The position numbers were made by a program, and so were the translations under genes. Below the pieces are notes generated by a model that was not told where the DNA came from, did no database searches, and was given only the letters and a program-made list of their open reading frames with translations. From positions 1 to 64,000 of the forward strand of contig NZ_AUIE01000002.1 of assembly GCF_000423545.1 (NCBI RefSeq): a stretch of 64,000 nucleotides of DNA. The letters run 5' to 3'. This DNA is from Metapseudomonas resinovorans DSM 21078. Lineage in GTDB: Bacteria > Pseudomonadota > Gammaproteobacteria > Pseudomonadales > Pseudomonadaceae. Shown one piece after another: positions 27,632 to 37,075 of the stretch. The stretch's first letter is position 1. Every line of letters starts with the position of its first letter.

Positions 27632-28882
27632 ATGTCCAAAGTCAAACTCGGCGTTCATTCGGAAGCCGGCAAGCTGCATAAGGTAATGGTCTGCTCGCCG
27701 GGGCTCGCACATATGCGCCTGACCCCCAACAACTGCGACGAGCTGCTGTTCGATGACGTGATCTGGGTGAACCAGGCCAAGCGCGACCACTTCGACTTCG
27801 TCACCAAGATGCGTGAGCGCGGCATCGACGTCCTGGAAATGCACAACCTGCTCACCGACATCGTGCAGAACAAGGAAGCCCTGAAGTGGATCCTCGATCG
27901 CAAGATCACCGCTGACCAGGTGGGTGTCGGCCTCACCAACGAAGTGCGCTCCTGGATCGAAGGCCTGGAGCCGCGCAAGATCGCCGAATTCCTCATCGGC
28001 GGCGTCGCCGGCTCCGACCTGCCGGAAAGCGAAGGCGTCAGCGCCATCAAGATGTACCGCGACTACCTGGGCCATTCCAGCTTCATCCTGCCGCCGCTGC
28101 CCAACACCCAGTTCACCCGCGACACCACCTGCTGGATCTACGGCGGCGTGACCCTCAACCCGATGTACTGGCCGGCCCGTCGCCAGGAGACCCTGCTGAC
28201 CACCGCCATCTACAAGTTCCACCCGACCTTCACCGAGGCCGAGTTCGAAGTCTGGTACGGCGACCCTGACAAGGACCATGGCATGTCCACCCTGGAAGGT
28301 GGCGACGTAATGCCCATCGGCAACGGCGTAGTGCTGGTCGGGATGGGCGAGCGGACCTCGCGCCAGGCCATCGGCCAGCTGGCTCAATCGCTGTTCGCCA
28401 AAGGCGCCGCGCAGAAAGTCGTCGTCGCCGGCCTGCCCAAATCCCGCGCCGCCATGCACCTGGACACCGTCTTCACCTTTTGCGACCGCGACCTGGTCAC
28501 GGTCTTCCCGGAAGTGGTCAAGGAAATCGTGCCCTTCGTCCTGCGCCCGGATGAAAGCCGCCCGTACGGCATCGACATCCGCCGCGAGGACAAGGACTTC
28601 ATCTCGGTGGTGGCCGAATCCCTCAACCTCAAGAAGCTGCGCGTGGTGCAGACCGGCGGCGACGCCTTCGAAGCCGAGCGCGAGCAGTGGGACGACGGCA
28701 ACAACGTGGTCTGCCTGGAGCCCGGCGTGGTGGTCGGCTACGACCGCAACACCTACACCAACACCCTGCTGCGCAAGGCCGGTGTCGAAGTGGTCACCAT
28801 CAGCGCCAGCGAACTCGGCCGCGGCCGTGGCGGCGGTCACTGCATGACCTGCCCGATCCTGCGCGACCCGATCGACTACTGA
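27632..28882 (+). CDS. arcA: Arginine deiminase
   Basis: The 416-residue cytoplasmic enzyme hydrolyses arginine to citrulline and ammonia. Catalytic motifs are all present: [24 protein letters not shown] and the nucleophilic Cys in [10 protein letters not shown] near the C-terminus. An AAGGAGA site precedes ATG 27632. It works with ArcB and ArcC to make ATP from arginine without respiration and also raises pH. A GC hairpin follows the stop. Confidence 0.97.
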   Translation: MSKVKLGVHSEAGKLHKVMVCSPGLAHMRLTPNNCDELLFDDVIWVNQAKRDHFDFVTKMRERGIDVLEMHNLLTDIVQNKEALKWILDRKITADQVGVGLTNEVRSWIEGLEPRKIAEFLIGGVAGSDLPESEGVSAIKMYRDYLGHSSFILPPLPNTQFTRDTTCWIYGGVTLNPMYWPARRQETLLTTAIYKFHPTFTEAEFEVWYGDPDKDHGMSTLEGGDVMPIGNGVVLVGMGERTSRQAIGQLAQSLFAKGAAQKVVVAGLPKSRAAMHLDTVFTFCDRDLVTVFPEVVKEIVPFVLRPDESRPYGIDIRREDKDFISVVAESLNLKKLRVVQTGGDAFEAEREQWDDGNNVVCLEPGVVVGYDRNTYTNTLLRKAGVEVVTISASELGRGRGGGHCMTCPILRDPIDY

Positions 28883-28895
28883 GTTGATATTCCAC

Positions 28896-28919
28896 GGCGG
28901 CTCTCAACCCGGAGCCGCC
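28896..28919 (+). promoter_or_regulatory. Intercistronic hairpin arcA-arcB
   Basis: GGCGGCTC and GAGCCGCC pair perfectly around an eight-base loop, 13 bases after the arcA stop. There is no T tract, so it is more likely an mRNA-stability or processing element than a terminator. Differential segment stability of the arc mRNA is known in P. aeruginosa. Confidence 0.5.
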
Positions 28920-28985
28920 CGCCCCGCCAGCCACGAGCTGTTCTGACGGGGCCAGGTTTCAAGCTGCCCACAAGGAGAAAGAACC

Positions 28986-29996
28986 ATGGCTTTCAACATG
29001 CACAACCGTAACCTGCTCAGCCTGATGCACCACAGCACTCGCGAGCTGCGTTACCTGCTGGACCTGTCCCGCGACCTGAAGCGCGCCAAGTACACCGGTA
29101 CCGAGCAACAGCACCTCAAAGGCAACAACATCGCGCTGATCTTCGAGAAGACCTCCACCCGTACCCGCTGCGCCTTTGAAGTGGCCGCCTATGACCAGGG
29201 CGCCAACGTCACCTACATCGACCCGAACTCTTCGCAGATCGGCCACAAAGAGAGCATGAAGGACACCGCCCGCGTGCTCGGCCGCATGTACGATGCCATC
29301 GAGTACCGTGGCTTCAAGCAGGAGATCGTCGAAGAACTGGCCACCTACGCGGGCGTGCCGGTGTTCAACGGCCTGACCGACGAATACCACCCGACCCAGA
29401 TGCTCGCCGACGTGCTGACCATGCGCGAGCACAGCGACAAGCCCTTGCACGAGATCTCCTATGCCTACCTGGGCGACGCCCGCAACAACATGGGCAACTC
29501 CCTGCTGCTGATCGGCGCCAAGCTCGGCATGGATGTACGCATCGCCGCGCCGAAGGAACTGTGGCCGACCGACGAGCACGTCGCCGCCTGCAAGAAATTC
29601 GCCGAGGAAAGCGGCGCCCGCCTCACCATCACCGAAGACCCGAAAGTAGCGGTCAAGGGCGTGGACTTCATCCACACCGACGTCTGGGTGTCCATGGGTG
29701 AGCCGGTGGAAGCCTGGGGCGAACGCATCCAGGAGCTGCTGCCCTACCAGGTCAACATGGACATGATGAAAGCGGCCGGCAATCCGCGCGTGAAGTTCAT
29801 GCACTGCCTGCCGGCGTTCCACAACAGCGAAACCAAGGTCGGCAAGGAAATCGCTGCCAAGTACCCGAACCTGAAGAACGGCATTGAAGTCACCGAAGAC
29901 GTCTTCGAGTCCCCGTACAACATCGCCTTCGAGCAGGCGGAAAACCGCATGCACACCATCAAGGCGATCCTCGTTTCGACCCTCGCCGACATGTAA
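28986..29996 (+). CDS. arcB: Ornithine carbamoyltransferase, catabolic
   Basis: The 336-residue enzyme cleaves citrulline with phosphate to ornithine and carbamoyl phosphate. It contains the carbamoyl-phosphate site [12 protein letters not shown], the HPTQMLAD motif and the ornithine-binding MHCLPAFHN. Length and position between arcA and arcC identify it as the catabolic rather than the biosynthetic (ArgF) form. An AAGGAGAAAG ribosome site precedes ATG 28986. Confidence 0.96.
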   Translation: MAFNMHNRNLLSLMHHSTRELRYLLDLSRDLKRAKYTGTEQQHLKGNNIALIFEKTSTRTRCAFEVAAYDQGANVTYIDPNSSQIGHKESMKDTARVLGRMYDAIEYRGFKQEIVEELATYAGVPVFNGLTDEYHPTQMLADVLTMREHSDKPLHEISYAYLGDARNNMGNSLLLIGAKLGMDVRIAAPKELWPTDEHVAACKKFAEESGARLTITEDPKVAVKGVDFIHTDVWVSMGEPVEAWGERIQELLPYQVNMDMMKAAGNPRVKFMHCLPAFHNSETKVGKEIAAKYPNLKNGIEVTEDVFESPYNIAFEQAENRMHTIKAILVSTLADM

Positions 29997-30008
29997 GTCC
30001 CGATACGC

Positions 30009-30038
30009 CCCGGACCGCGACGCGCTCGCCGGTCCGGG
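30009..30038 (+). promoter_or_regulatory. Intercistronic hairpin arcB-arcC
   Basis: CCCGGACC and GGTCCGGG form an eight-base-pair stem 12 bases after arcB, followed by GACGCATTTTC. The T run is short and separated from the stem, so partial termination or mRNA protection is more likely than full termination. Confidence 0.45.
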
Positions 30039-30068
30039 ACGCATTTTCACCCTCAGGAGGAAATCACT

Positions 30069-31001
30069 ATGCGTATCGTCGTCGCATTGGGCGGTAACGC
30101 CCTGCTGCGTCGTGGCGAACCCATGACTGCCGACAACCAGCGCGCCAACGTGAAGATTGCCGCCGAGCAGATCGCCAAGGTCGCGCCCGGCAACGAACTG
30201 GTGATCGCCCACGGCAACGGCCCCCAAGTCGGCCTGCTGGCCCTGCAGGGCGCGTCCTATGACAAGGTCACGCCCTACCCGCTGGACGTTCTCGGCGCCG
30301 AGACCGAAGGCATGATCGGCTACATGATCGAACAGGAAATGGGCAACCTGCTGCCGTTCGAAGTGCCATTCGCCACCCTCCTCACCCAGGTCGAAGTCGA
30401 CGCCAAGGACCCGGCCTTCCAGAACCCGACCAAGCCGATCGGCCCGGTCTACTCCAAGGAAGAAGCCGAGGCCCTGGCCAAGGAGAAAGGCTGGAGCATC
30501 GCGCCCGACGGCGACAAGTTCCGCCGCGTGGTCGCCAGCCCGCGTCCCAAGCGCATCTTCGAGATTCGCCCGGTCAAGTGGCTGCTGGAGAAAGGCACCA
30601 TCGTCATCTGCGCCGGTGGTGGCGGCATCCCGACCATGTATGACGAATCCGGCAAGAAGCTCTCCGGCGTCGAAGCGGTGATCGATAAAGACCTCTGCTC
30701 CTCGCTGCTGGCCGAGGAACTGGACGCCGACGTCCTGATCATCGCCACCGACGTCGATGCCGCCTATATCGACTGGGGCAAGCCGACCCAGAAAGCCATC
30801 GCCCAGGCCCACCCGGACGAGCTGGAGCGCCTCGGCTTCGCCGCTGGCTCCATGGGGCCGAAGGTCCAGGCGGCGATGGAATTCGCTCGCAACACCGGCA
30901 AGGACGCGGTGATCGGCTCCCTGGAAAACATCGTGGCCATCACCGAAGGCAAATCCGGTACCCGCGTTACCACCAGGAAGGCTGGTATCGAATACCGCTG
31001 A
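30069..31001 (+). CDS. arcC: Carbamate kinase
   Basis: The 310-residue amino-acid-kinase-family enzyme transfers phosphate from carbamoyl phosphate to ADP, the ATP-yielding step of the pathway. It begins [19 protein letters not shown], has [14 protein letters not shown] and an ATP-binding CAGGGGIP block. A strong AGGAGGAA ribosome site precedes ATG 30069. It ends the arc operon; a palindromic repeat follows 20 bases later. Confidence 0.97.
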   Translation: MRIVVALGGNALLRRGEPMTADNQRANVKIAAEQIAKVAPGNELVIAHGNGPQVGLLALQGASYDKVTPYPLDVLGAETEGMIGYMIEQEMGNLLPFEVPFATLLTQVEVDAKDPAFQNPTKPIGPVYSKEEAEALAKEKGWSIAPDGDKFRRVVASPRPKRIFEIRPVKWLLEKGTIVICAGGGGIPTMYDESGKKLSGVEAVIDKDLCSSLLAEELDADVLIIATDVDAAYIDWGKPTQKAIAQAHPDELERLGFAAGSMGPKVQAAMEFARNTGKDAVIGSLENIVAITEGKSGTRVTTRKAGIEYR

Positions 31002-31020
31002 TCGCGAACCACCCTCCCCC

Positions 31021-31046
31021 GTAGGGGCGAATTCATTCGCCCCTAC
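31021..31046. repeat. Perfect REP-like palindrome (GTAGGGGCGAAT family)
   Basis: GTAGGGGCGAAT and ATTCGCCCCTAC form a 12-base-pair perfect inverted repeat with a two-base loop, just after arcC. It has no T tract. A degenerate relative starts at 43319. It probably represents an intergenic repeat family and may protect the arc mRNA 3' end. Confidence 0.7.
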
Positions 31047-31279
31047 GGCATTCCCCGCCCACCGGCCCCTCCTTTTCTCCATCCGCCGAATGACCATCGG
31101 AGTGACTTGATAGTCACACCCCGCGTCAGGTAGACATCCCATTCATTCGAGCTGCCACCTGGCTCATGCCACCTGGCCCGTGATGCTTGATGCCGCAAAC
31201 TGCCGCCACCTGAGCGCGGCGCCCCGCGGCCAAGCCTGCCGGCCGGCATGAGATGGTCTTTTTGAGGAGTTTCCGAGAG

Positions 31280-33187
31280 ATGTCCCGACTTCCAGTGATT
31301 GTGGGTTTTGGCGGCTACAACGCGGCCGGACGAAGCTCGTTTCACCACGGTTTCCGTCGCATCGTGATCGAGACGCTGGACACACAGGCCCGTCAGGAGA
31401 CCCTGGCTGGCCTCGCCGTGATGATGAAGCTGGTTTCCGTGACCGACGGCCAGTACCTGGATGCCGACGGCAAGGCCCTGACCCTGGCCGAGATCGAGAC
31501 GCGCTACACCGCCGAAATCCTCGACTCCACCCTGGTACGCCGCATCGGCAAGCAACACCTGGACGTGGACGCCGCCCACTGGCACAAGAGCCTCACGGCC
31601 CAGGTCGGTGACAACCAGGCCCTCAGCTTCACCACATCGCGCAAGCAACTGCCCGAACCGCTGCCCGCCAATTGGGACGTGGAAGCCCTGGATAATGGTG
31701 AAGTCCGGGTGACTCTCCAGGGCACCTGCGACTTCAAGGTGGACAGCTACCGCGAACTGCCGGTGAAGTCCGCCGGGCAGCTGCCCACCGGCTTCGAGCC
31801 GGGCGAGCTGTACAACTCGCGCTTCCACCCGCGCGGCTTGCAAATGTCCGTGGTCGCCGCAACCGACGCCATCCGTTCCATCGGCCTGCCGTGGAAGAGC
31901 ATCGTCGACCGCGTGCAGCCGGACGAGATCGCCGTGTTCTCCGGCAGCATCATGAGCCAGCTGGACGAGAACGGCTTCGGCGGCCTGATGCAATCGCGCC
32001 TCAAGGGCAGCCGCGTCAGCGCCAAGCAGCTGCCGCTGGGCCTGAACACCATGCCCGCCGACTTCATCAATGCCTACGTGCTGGGTAGCGTCGGTACCAC
32101 TGGCAGCGTCACCGGCGCCTGCGCCACCTTCCTCTACAACCTGCAGAAGGGCATCGAGCTCATCACCTCCGGCCGCTCCCGCGTGGTCCTGGTGGGTAAC
32201 GCCGAGGCACCGATCAACCAGGAATGCATCGACGGTTACGGCGCCATGGGCGCCCTGGCCACCGAAGAAGGCCTGCGCCAGGTGGGCGGCCGCGAGGACG
32301 TCGACTTCCGCCGCGCCAGCCGTCCGTTCGGCGAGAACTGTGGCTTCACCCTGGCCGAGTCCAGCCAGTACGTAGTGCTGATGGATGACGAACTGGCGCT
32401 GGAACTGGGCGCCGATATCCACGGCGCAGTGACCGATGTCTTCATCAACGCCGACGGCTTCAAGAAATCCATTTCCGCCCCCGGCCCGGGCAACTACCTG
32501 ACCCTGGCCAAGGCCGTGGCCGCCGCCACCCAGCTGATTGGCCCGGACGGTGTGCGCGAACGCAGCTTCGTCCACGCCCACGGCTCCAGCACCCCGGCCA
32601 ACCGCGTGACCGAATCCGAGCTGCTGGACCGCGTTGCCGGCGCCTTTGGCATCGATGAATGGCCGGTCGCCGCCGTGAAGGCCTACCTCGGCCACTCCCT
32701 GGCCACCGCCAGCGGCGACCAGGTGATCGCCGCCCTGGGCACGTTCAAGTACGGCATCCTCCCGGGCATCAAGACCATCGACCGGGTGGCCGACGACGTG
32801 CACCGCCAGCACCTGTCCATCGAAACCCGTGACCGCGTCCTGGGCGAGCGCCAGCTGGACGTCTGCTTCATCAACTCCAAGGGCTTCGGCGGCAACAACG
32901 CCACCGGTGTGGTCATCTCCCCGCGCCTGGCCGAGAAGATGCTGAAGAAACGCTACGGCGAAACCGCCTTTGCCACCTACGTAGCCAAACGCGAGCAGAC
33001 CCGCGCCAACGCCGAGGAATACGACCGCCGCGCCCGCCTGGGCGAGTTCGACATCATCTACAACTTCGGCAACGACCTGATCGACGAGCAGCAAATCGAA
33101 CTGAGCCCTGAGGGCATCCAGGTGCCCGGCTTCGCCCAGACGCTGCGCTACCGGAAGGACGAGCGTTTCGCCGACATGCTCGACTGA
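31280..33187 (+). CDS. fabY: Beta-ketoacyl-ACP synthase FabY
   Basis: The 635-residue ketosynthase has the active-site Cys in GSVTGACATFLYNL and the two catalytic His residues in VHAHGSSTPANRV and AYLGHSLATASGD. It begins MSRLPVIVGFGGYNAAGRSS. In P. aeruginosa the gene after arcC (PA5174) is FabY, which condenses acetyl-CoA with malonyl-ACP to start fatty acid synthesis. Length, N-terminus and position match. ATG 31280 is chosen; ATG 31253 would add nine residues. About 230 bases separate it from arcC, enough for its own promoter. Confidence 0.93.
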   Translation: MSRLPVIVGFGGYNAAGRSSFHHGFRRIVIETLDTQARQETLAGLAVMMKLVSVTDGQYLDADGKALTLAEIETRYTAEILDSTLVRRIGKQHLDVDAAHWHKSLTAQVGDNQALSFTTSRKQLPEPLPANWDVEALDNGEVRVTLQGTCDFKVDSYRELPVKSAGQLPTGFEPGELYNSRFHPRGLQMSVVAATDAIRSIGLPWKSIVDRVQPDEIAVFSGSIMSQLDENGFGGLMQSRLKGSRVSAKQLPLGLNTMPADFINAYVLGSVGTTGSVTGACATFLYNLQKGIELITSGRSRVVLVGNAEAPINQECIDGYGAMGALATEEGLRQVGGREDVDFRRASRPFGENCGFTLAESSQYVVLMDDELALELGADIHGAVTDVFINADGFKKSISAPGPGNYLTLAKAVAAATQLIGPDGVRERSFVHAHGSSTPANRVTESELLDRVAGAFGIDEWPVAAVKAYLGHSLATASGDQVIAALGTFKYGILPGIKTIDRVADDVHRQHLSIETRDRVLGERQLDVCFINSKGFGGNNATGVVISPRLAEKMLKKRYGETAFATYVAKREQTRANAEEYDRRARLGEFDIIYNFGNDLIDEQQIELSPEGIQVPGFAQTLRYRKDERFADMLD

Positions 33188-33233
33188 AACCGCTACTCGG
33201 CGCCGCGAGCCTGCGAAACCCGTCGATTGCGGT

Positions 33234-33266
33234 GATGGGTTTCGCTTCGCTCTACGCCATCCTACG
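33234..33266. repeat. REP-like element (GATGGGTTTCGCTCCGCTCTAC family)
   Basis: GATGGGTTTCGCTTCGCTCTA followed by CGCCATCCTACG lies between fabY and cysQ. Closely related copies are at 49192-49280 (an inverted pair) and 52062-52093, all between genes, so this is a dispersed repeat family of the genome. Confidence 0.7.
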
Positions 33267-33291
33267 AATCTTGTATGAAGCGACAGCCATG

Positions 33292-33314
33292 AAAAAGGGC
33301 CCCTCGGGGCCCTT
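33292..33314 (-). terminator. Intrinsic terminator of cysQ (minus strand)
   Basis: AAGGGCCCC/GGGGCCCTT is a nine-base-pair stem with a two-base loop. The plus-strand A run at 33292-33296 becomes the U tract of minus-strand RNA leaving cysQ. It may also stop fabY transcripts weakly. Confidence 0.85.
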
Positions 33315-33330
33315 CTCGTTTCCGGTGTTT

Positions 33331-34152
33331 TCAGTCCAGCGCACGCGCCAGCTGAATCAGCTCCGCCCGCCATTCGGCGGCTGCCGGCAACGCCAGGAAG
33401 GACGGATTGAGGAAACCCTCGCGGGCTTCATAGGTAAGCGCCTTGCCGGAAAGATCCAGCACCTCGCCGCCAGCGCCTTCGAGCACGCCCTGAGCGGCGG
33501 CTGTGTCCCACTGGGAAGTGGGGGCCAGGCGCGGGTAGCAATCCGCAGAGCCCTCGGCCAGCAGGCAGAACTTCAGCGAGCTGCCGATACTGGCCAGTTG
33601 CAGATCACCGAAGCGCTCACACAGCCACGCCAACAGACGCTCCTGGGCCGGGCTCGAATGACGCTTGCTGGCGACCACGGTGAAGGCTTCGTCCGGCGCG
33701 ATGCGTACGGTGATTTCGTCGGCTTCGAACTCCTCATCCTGACTCCAGGCGCCAAGGCCGGCACCGCCGTAGTAGCAGCGTCCGGTGACCGGCATGCCGA
33801 CCACACCGAACACCACCCGGCCGCCTTCGATCAGCGCCACGTTGACGGTGAACTCTTCGCTGCCCGCGATGAATTCCTTGGTGCCATCCAGTGGGTCCAC
33901 CAGCCACCAACGCTGCCAGCTGGCACGCTCGGCCAGGGGGATATTCGCCGCCTCTTCGGAAAGCACCGGAATGCTCGGATCCAGTGCTGCGAGGCCGGCG
34001 TCCAGCACTTTGTGAGCCGCGAGATCAGCAGCGGTAACGGGAGAGGCGTCGTCCTTCTCGGTAACGTCCAGTTCGCCGCGCCAGAAAGGCAGGATGGCGT
34101 CACCCGCCTGGCGCACCAGTTCGATCACGGCGGGAAGCAAGGGATGGTTCAA
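33331..34152 (-). CDS. cysQ: 3'(2'),5'-bisphosphate nucleotidase
   Basis: The 273-residue inositol-monophosphatase-family enzyme hydrolyses PAP, the by-product of PAPS use, to AMP. It has the metal-binding motifs LSEEAA, WWLVDPLDGTKEF and SQWDTAAA. Its start overlaps the nudE stop (ATGA), so the two are co-transcribed. It is a core gene, but it is also relevant to the sulfotransferases of this window, because PAP inhibits such enzymes. Confidence 0.95.
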   Translation of the reverse strand: MNHPLLPAVIELVRQAGDAILPFWRGELDVTEKDDASPVTAADLAAHKVLDAGLAALDPSIPVLSEEAANIPLAERASWQRWWLVDPLDGTKEFIAGSEEFTVNVALIEGGRVVFGVVGMPVTGRCYYGGAGLGAWSQDEEFEADEITVRIAPDEAFTVVASKRHSSPAQERLLAWLCERFGDLQLASIGSSLKFCLLAEGSADCYPRLAPTSQWDTAAAQGVLEGAGGEVLDLSGKALTYEAREGFLNPSFLALPAAAEWRAELIQLARALD

Positions 34153-34715
34153 GGTTGGTACTCCCCACGTTGGGTCAGGATGTCTCGGGTCAGGTAGAGC
34201 GCGGCCAGGGCGCGGCCTTCGCTGAATTGTTGGTGCTGGGCGAGGCTGGACAGTTCGCGCAGGCTGATGCGGTCGACCCGCAGCGGTTCGGGCTCGTCGC
34301 CCGGCAGGCTCTCCTCGAAAAGATCGCGAGCCAGGACCACCTGGATCTTCTGGCTCATGTAGCCAGGGGAGAGGGACAGTTCGGTGAGGTGCTCCAACTG
34401 GCGCGCGCCAAACCCGGCCTCTTCCTTGAGTTCACGGTTGGCGGCGGCGAGCACCTCCTCGCCTGGCTCGATCAAGCCCTTGGGCAGGGACAGCTGGTAG
34501 TCGTCGGTGCCGGCGCAGTACTCCTCCACCAGCAGTACGTGTTCGGCATCGGCCATGGCCACCACCATCACGGCGCCGTAGCCGGCGCCTTTGCCAACCA
34601 AGCGTTCGTAGGTGCGTTCGACGCCATTGGCGAAGCGCAATTGCAGCTCCTCGACACGGAACAGGCGGCTGCTGGCGACTATCTCGCGAGCAAGCACCGT
34701 GGGCTTCTGACGCAT
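34149..34715 (-). CDS. nudE: ADP-sugar / ADP compounds diphosphatase NudE
   Basis: The 188-residue Nudix hydrolase contains the complete Nudix box, starting GLIEPGEEV and ending RELKEEAGFG. The NudE subfamily hydrolyses ADP-ribose, NADH and diadenosine phosphates. It is the first gene of the nudE-cysQ pair, divergent from yrfG, the same arrangement as in other gamma-proteobacteria. ATG 34715 is the only sensible start. Confidence 0.93.
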   Translation of the reverse strand: MRQKPTVLAREIVASSRLFRVEELQLRFANGVERTYERLVGKGAGYGAVMVVAMADAEHVLLVEEYCAGTDDYQLSLPKGLIEPGEEVLAAANRELKEEAGFGARQLEHLTELSLSPGYMSQKIQVVLARDLFEESLPGDEPEPLRVDRISLRELSSLAQHQQFSEGRALAALYLTRDILTQRGEYQP

Positions 34716-34844
34716 AACGGACTCCTTGGCATGACCGGCGGGTTATCATACCCCGCCTTTGCCCAATGTCCCCGCTGGAGATTGCGTGCCAGCGACGGCC
34801 AGCGACGTAACGGCGACAGCCCACCGGAACGACCGACAGCACCC

Positions 34845-35507
34845 ATGCCATCACTGCCCTGGAACGACATCGACACCGTCCTGCTCGACATGGACGGCAC
34901 CCTGCTCGACCTGCACTTCGATAACCACTTCTGGATGGAGTACCTGCCGCAGCGCTATGCCGAGCACCACGGCATCAGCCGCGAGCTGGCCGACGCCGAG
35001 CTGCTGCCGCTGTTTCGCGACAACGCCGGGCAACTGAACTGGTACTGCACGGACTTCTGGAGTCGCGAGCTGCGCCTGTCGATCCGCGAACTCAAGCGCG
35101 AGGTGGCGCACCTGATCGCCCTGCGCCCGGATGCCGACCTCTTCCTCGCCGCCCTGCGACGCTCGGGCAAGCGCGTGGCACTGATCACCAACGCCCACCG
35201 CGACTCCCTGTCGCTGAAGATGGAGCGCGTCCAGCTCGCCCCCTGGTTCGACCGCCTGATCAGCTCCCACGACTACGGCTTTCCCAAGGAAGACCAGCAG
35301 TTCTGGCACGCCCTGCAACAGGACTTCGGCTTCGATGCAGCGCGCAGCCTGTTCATCGACGACAGCCTGCCGGTCCTGCGCAGTGCGCAACAGTACGGCA
35401 TCGCCCAACTGCTGGCGGTACGCGAGCCGGACAGCCGCAAGGGCCCGAAGGACACCGAGGAATTCGCGGCAGTGGACAGCTACCGGACCCTCGTCGAGGA
35501 TTTGTAG
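34845..35507 (+). CDS. yrfG: GMP/IMP nucleotidase (HAD family, YrfG)
   Basis: The 220-residue HAD phosphatase has motif I VLLDMDGTLLDLHFD, motif II LITNAHRD and a C-terminal FIDDSLPVLRSA (motif IV). YrfG dephosphorylates purine 5'-nucleotides. ATG 34845 gives the family start MPSLPWNDIDTVLLD; the frame stays open upstream only as antisense of nudE. It converges with the LysM gene, whose stop is five bases away. Confidence 0.9.
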   Translation: MPSLPWNDIDTVLLDMDGTLLDLHFDNHFWMEYLPQRYAEHHGISRELADAELLPLFRDNAGQLNWYCTDFWSRELRLSIRELKREVAHLIALRPDADLFLAALRRSGKRVALITNAHRDSLSLKMERVQLAPWFDRLISSHDYGFPKEDQQFWHALQQDFGFDAARSLFIDDSLPVLRSAQQYGIAQLLAVREPDSRKGPKDTEEFAAVDSYRTLVEDL

Positions 35508-35512
35508 GGACC

Positions 35513-35953
35513 CTATTCAGGAATACGCAGTACCTGCCCCGGATAGATCTTGTCCGGATGCGAAAGCATCGGCTTGTTGGCCTCGAAGATCTTCATGTAG
35601 GCATTGGCGTTGCCGTACTCAGTCTTGGCAATGGCGCTCAGGGTGTCCCCCTTCTTCACCGTGACGAAGCGGGCCGGCGCCACGGCGGGTGCACTGACGC
35701 TGATCTGATCCTCGACCTGGGCCACACCTTCGACGTTGCCCAGGGCCAGGAGGATCTTCTCCTTCTCTTCCTGGGTCGCCACTTCACCACGGGCGATCAC
35801 CTTGTCACCCTCCACCGTCAGCTCGATGGCCGGATTGCCCAGCCCCACCTTGGCCACGTGCTCCTTCAACGTCTCGGCGGCCTGCGCCTCCTGCCCTACC
35901 AGGGTTTCCCACAGTTTCACACCCGCTTCTTTGACAAAGTCGAAGATGCCCAT
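35513..35953 (-). CDS. BON-LysM domain protein (Kbp/YgaU-like)
   Basis: The 146-residue protein has an N-terminal helix (FDFVKEAGVKLWETLVG), a BON domain (about 30-85) and a C-terminal LysM domain (about 97-145, starting FVTVKKGDTLSAIAKTEYGN). No signal peptide is visible. The layout and length match E. coli Kbp (YgaU), a cytoplasmic potassium-binding protein; that role is inferred. ATG 35953 has GAGAGGA upstream. The frame stays open far upstream but without homology. Confidence 0.9.
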   Translation of the reverse strand: MGIFDFVKEAGVKLWETLVGQEAQAAETLKEHVAKVGLGNPAIELTVEGDKVIARGEVATQEEKEKILLALGNVEGVAQVEDQISVSAPAVAPARFVTVKKGDTLSAIAKTEYGNANAYMKIFEANKPMLSHPDKIYPGQVLRIPE

Positions 35954-36082
35954 GACAGATCCTCTCGTTCCATAGGGATGGCGCGCCCGGCGCCTGGGAA
36001 GTGCAAGTCTAGACGGCCGTTCCAGTTCGACCTCCCCACGGCGACGACAGGCTAGAATCCATGCCCTGATCAAGGAGCCGGC

Positions 36083-36979
36083 ATGGACATCAAGCAACTG
36101 AAGTTCCTCATCGCCCTGGAAGAGACCCGCCACTTCGGCCAGGCCGCCGCGCGCTGCCACGTCACCCAACCAACACTGTCGATGCGCCTGCGCAGCCTTG
36201 AAGAAGAACTGGGTCTGGAACTGGTTGTCCGTAGCCAGCGCTTCGAGGGCTTCACCGACGCCGGCCTGCGCGTGCTGGCCTGGGCGCGCACGCTGCTGGC
36301 GGCCCACGATGGCCTCTATGCCGAGGCGGCAGCCTGCCGCGGCCAACTGGTCGGCACCCTGCGCCTGGGCATGGTGCCGTTGGCCGGCTTCGACCCCATG
36401 CGCCTGGTGCAAGCCTTCTCCGGCCCGCACCCGAGCCTGCGCTTCCAGCTGTTCTCCCTGAGCTCCGAACAGATTCTCGAAGGCCTGGCGCGCAACCAGC
36501 TGGACCTGGGCCTTTCCTACCTCGACCGCCTGGACCGCGAGCACTTCGAAAGCCTGGAACTGGCCCAGACCCGCATGGGCCTGCTGCACGACCGCCGCCA
36601 CTTCAGTTTCGACATCCCCGCATTGCCCTGGGAAAGCCTGGTGGACCTGCCCCTGGGGCTGCTCTTCGGCGGCATGCACTTTCGCCAGTCCATCGACCAT
36701 GGCTTTCGCAGCCGTGGCCTCTCGCCTCAGCCCAGACTGGAGACCGACGCCGTCCACCAGCTGCTGCAAGCCGTCAGTGCCGGCCTGTGCTGCGCCATCA
36801 TGCCGCTGGACAGCGGCCTCGACGACTTCACTGAACACCTGGCGCTGACCCCCATCGAAGACGCCCGCACCCTCGCCCCGCTGGGCCTGATCCTGCGCCG
36901 TGGCGCGCCCCGCTCGGCCCTGGCGGATGCCTGCTTCTCCGAAGCGCGGACCTTGTTGGGGCTCGATTCCGCCTCATGA
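36083..36979 (+). CDS. LysR-family regulator of the formate-dehydrogenase-like locus
   Basis: The 298-residue protein begins MDIKQLKFLIALEETRHFGQ, with the winged helix-turn-helix AARCHVTQPTLSMRLRSLEE, followed by a LysR substrate domain. It lies 96 bases upstream of fdhD and the oxidoreductase gene in the same orientation, and comparable LysR genes sit there in other pseudomonads, so control of fdhD-fdh is likely but not proven. The effector is unknown. Confidence 0.88.
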   Translation: MDIKQLKFLIALEETRHFGQAAARCHVTQPTLSMRLRSLEEELGLELVVRSQRFEGFTDAGLRVLAWARTLLAAHDGLYAEAAACRGQLVGTLRLGMVPLAGFDPMRLVQAFSGPHPSLRFQLFSLSSEQILEGLARNQLDLGLSYLDRLDREHFESLELAQTRMGLLHDRRHFSFDIPALPWESLVDLPLGLLFGGMHFRQSIDHGFRSRGLSPQPRLETDAVHQLLQAVSAGLCCAIMPLDSGLDDFTEHLALTPIEDARTLAPLGLILRRGAPRSALADACFSEARTLLGLDSAS

Positions 36980-37075
36980 TAAACGCGCTCGATCACTGAA
37001 TCGGGAATAGCGATTAGACGCCCTTGCCAGAGGGGCCTAGGATGGCTGAGTCAATCCGTCGCAGGGGGCAATTCG

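Noticed and set aside
28959-31142. A 727-codon open frame on the minus strand opposite arcB and arcC
   Set aside because: It is antisense to two certain enzymes. Its His/Gly/Val-rich composition is what the antisense frame of GC-rich Pseudomonas genes gives, and it has no domain I recognise.
31043-33373. A 776-codon open frame on the minus strand opposite fabY
   Set aside because: Antisense of a full-length ketosynthase with all catalytic residues; composition typical of a shadow frame.
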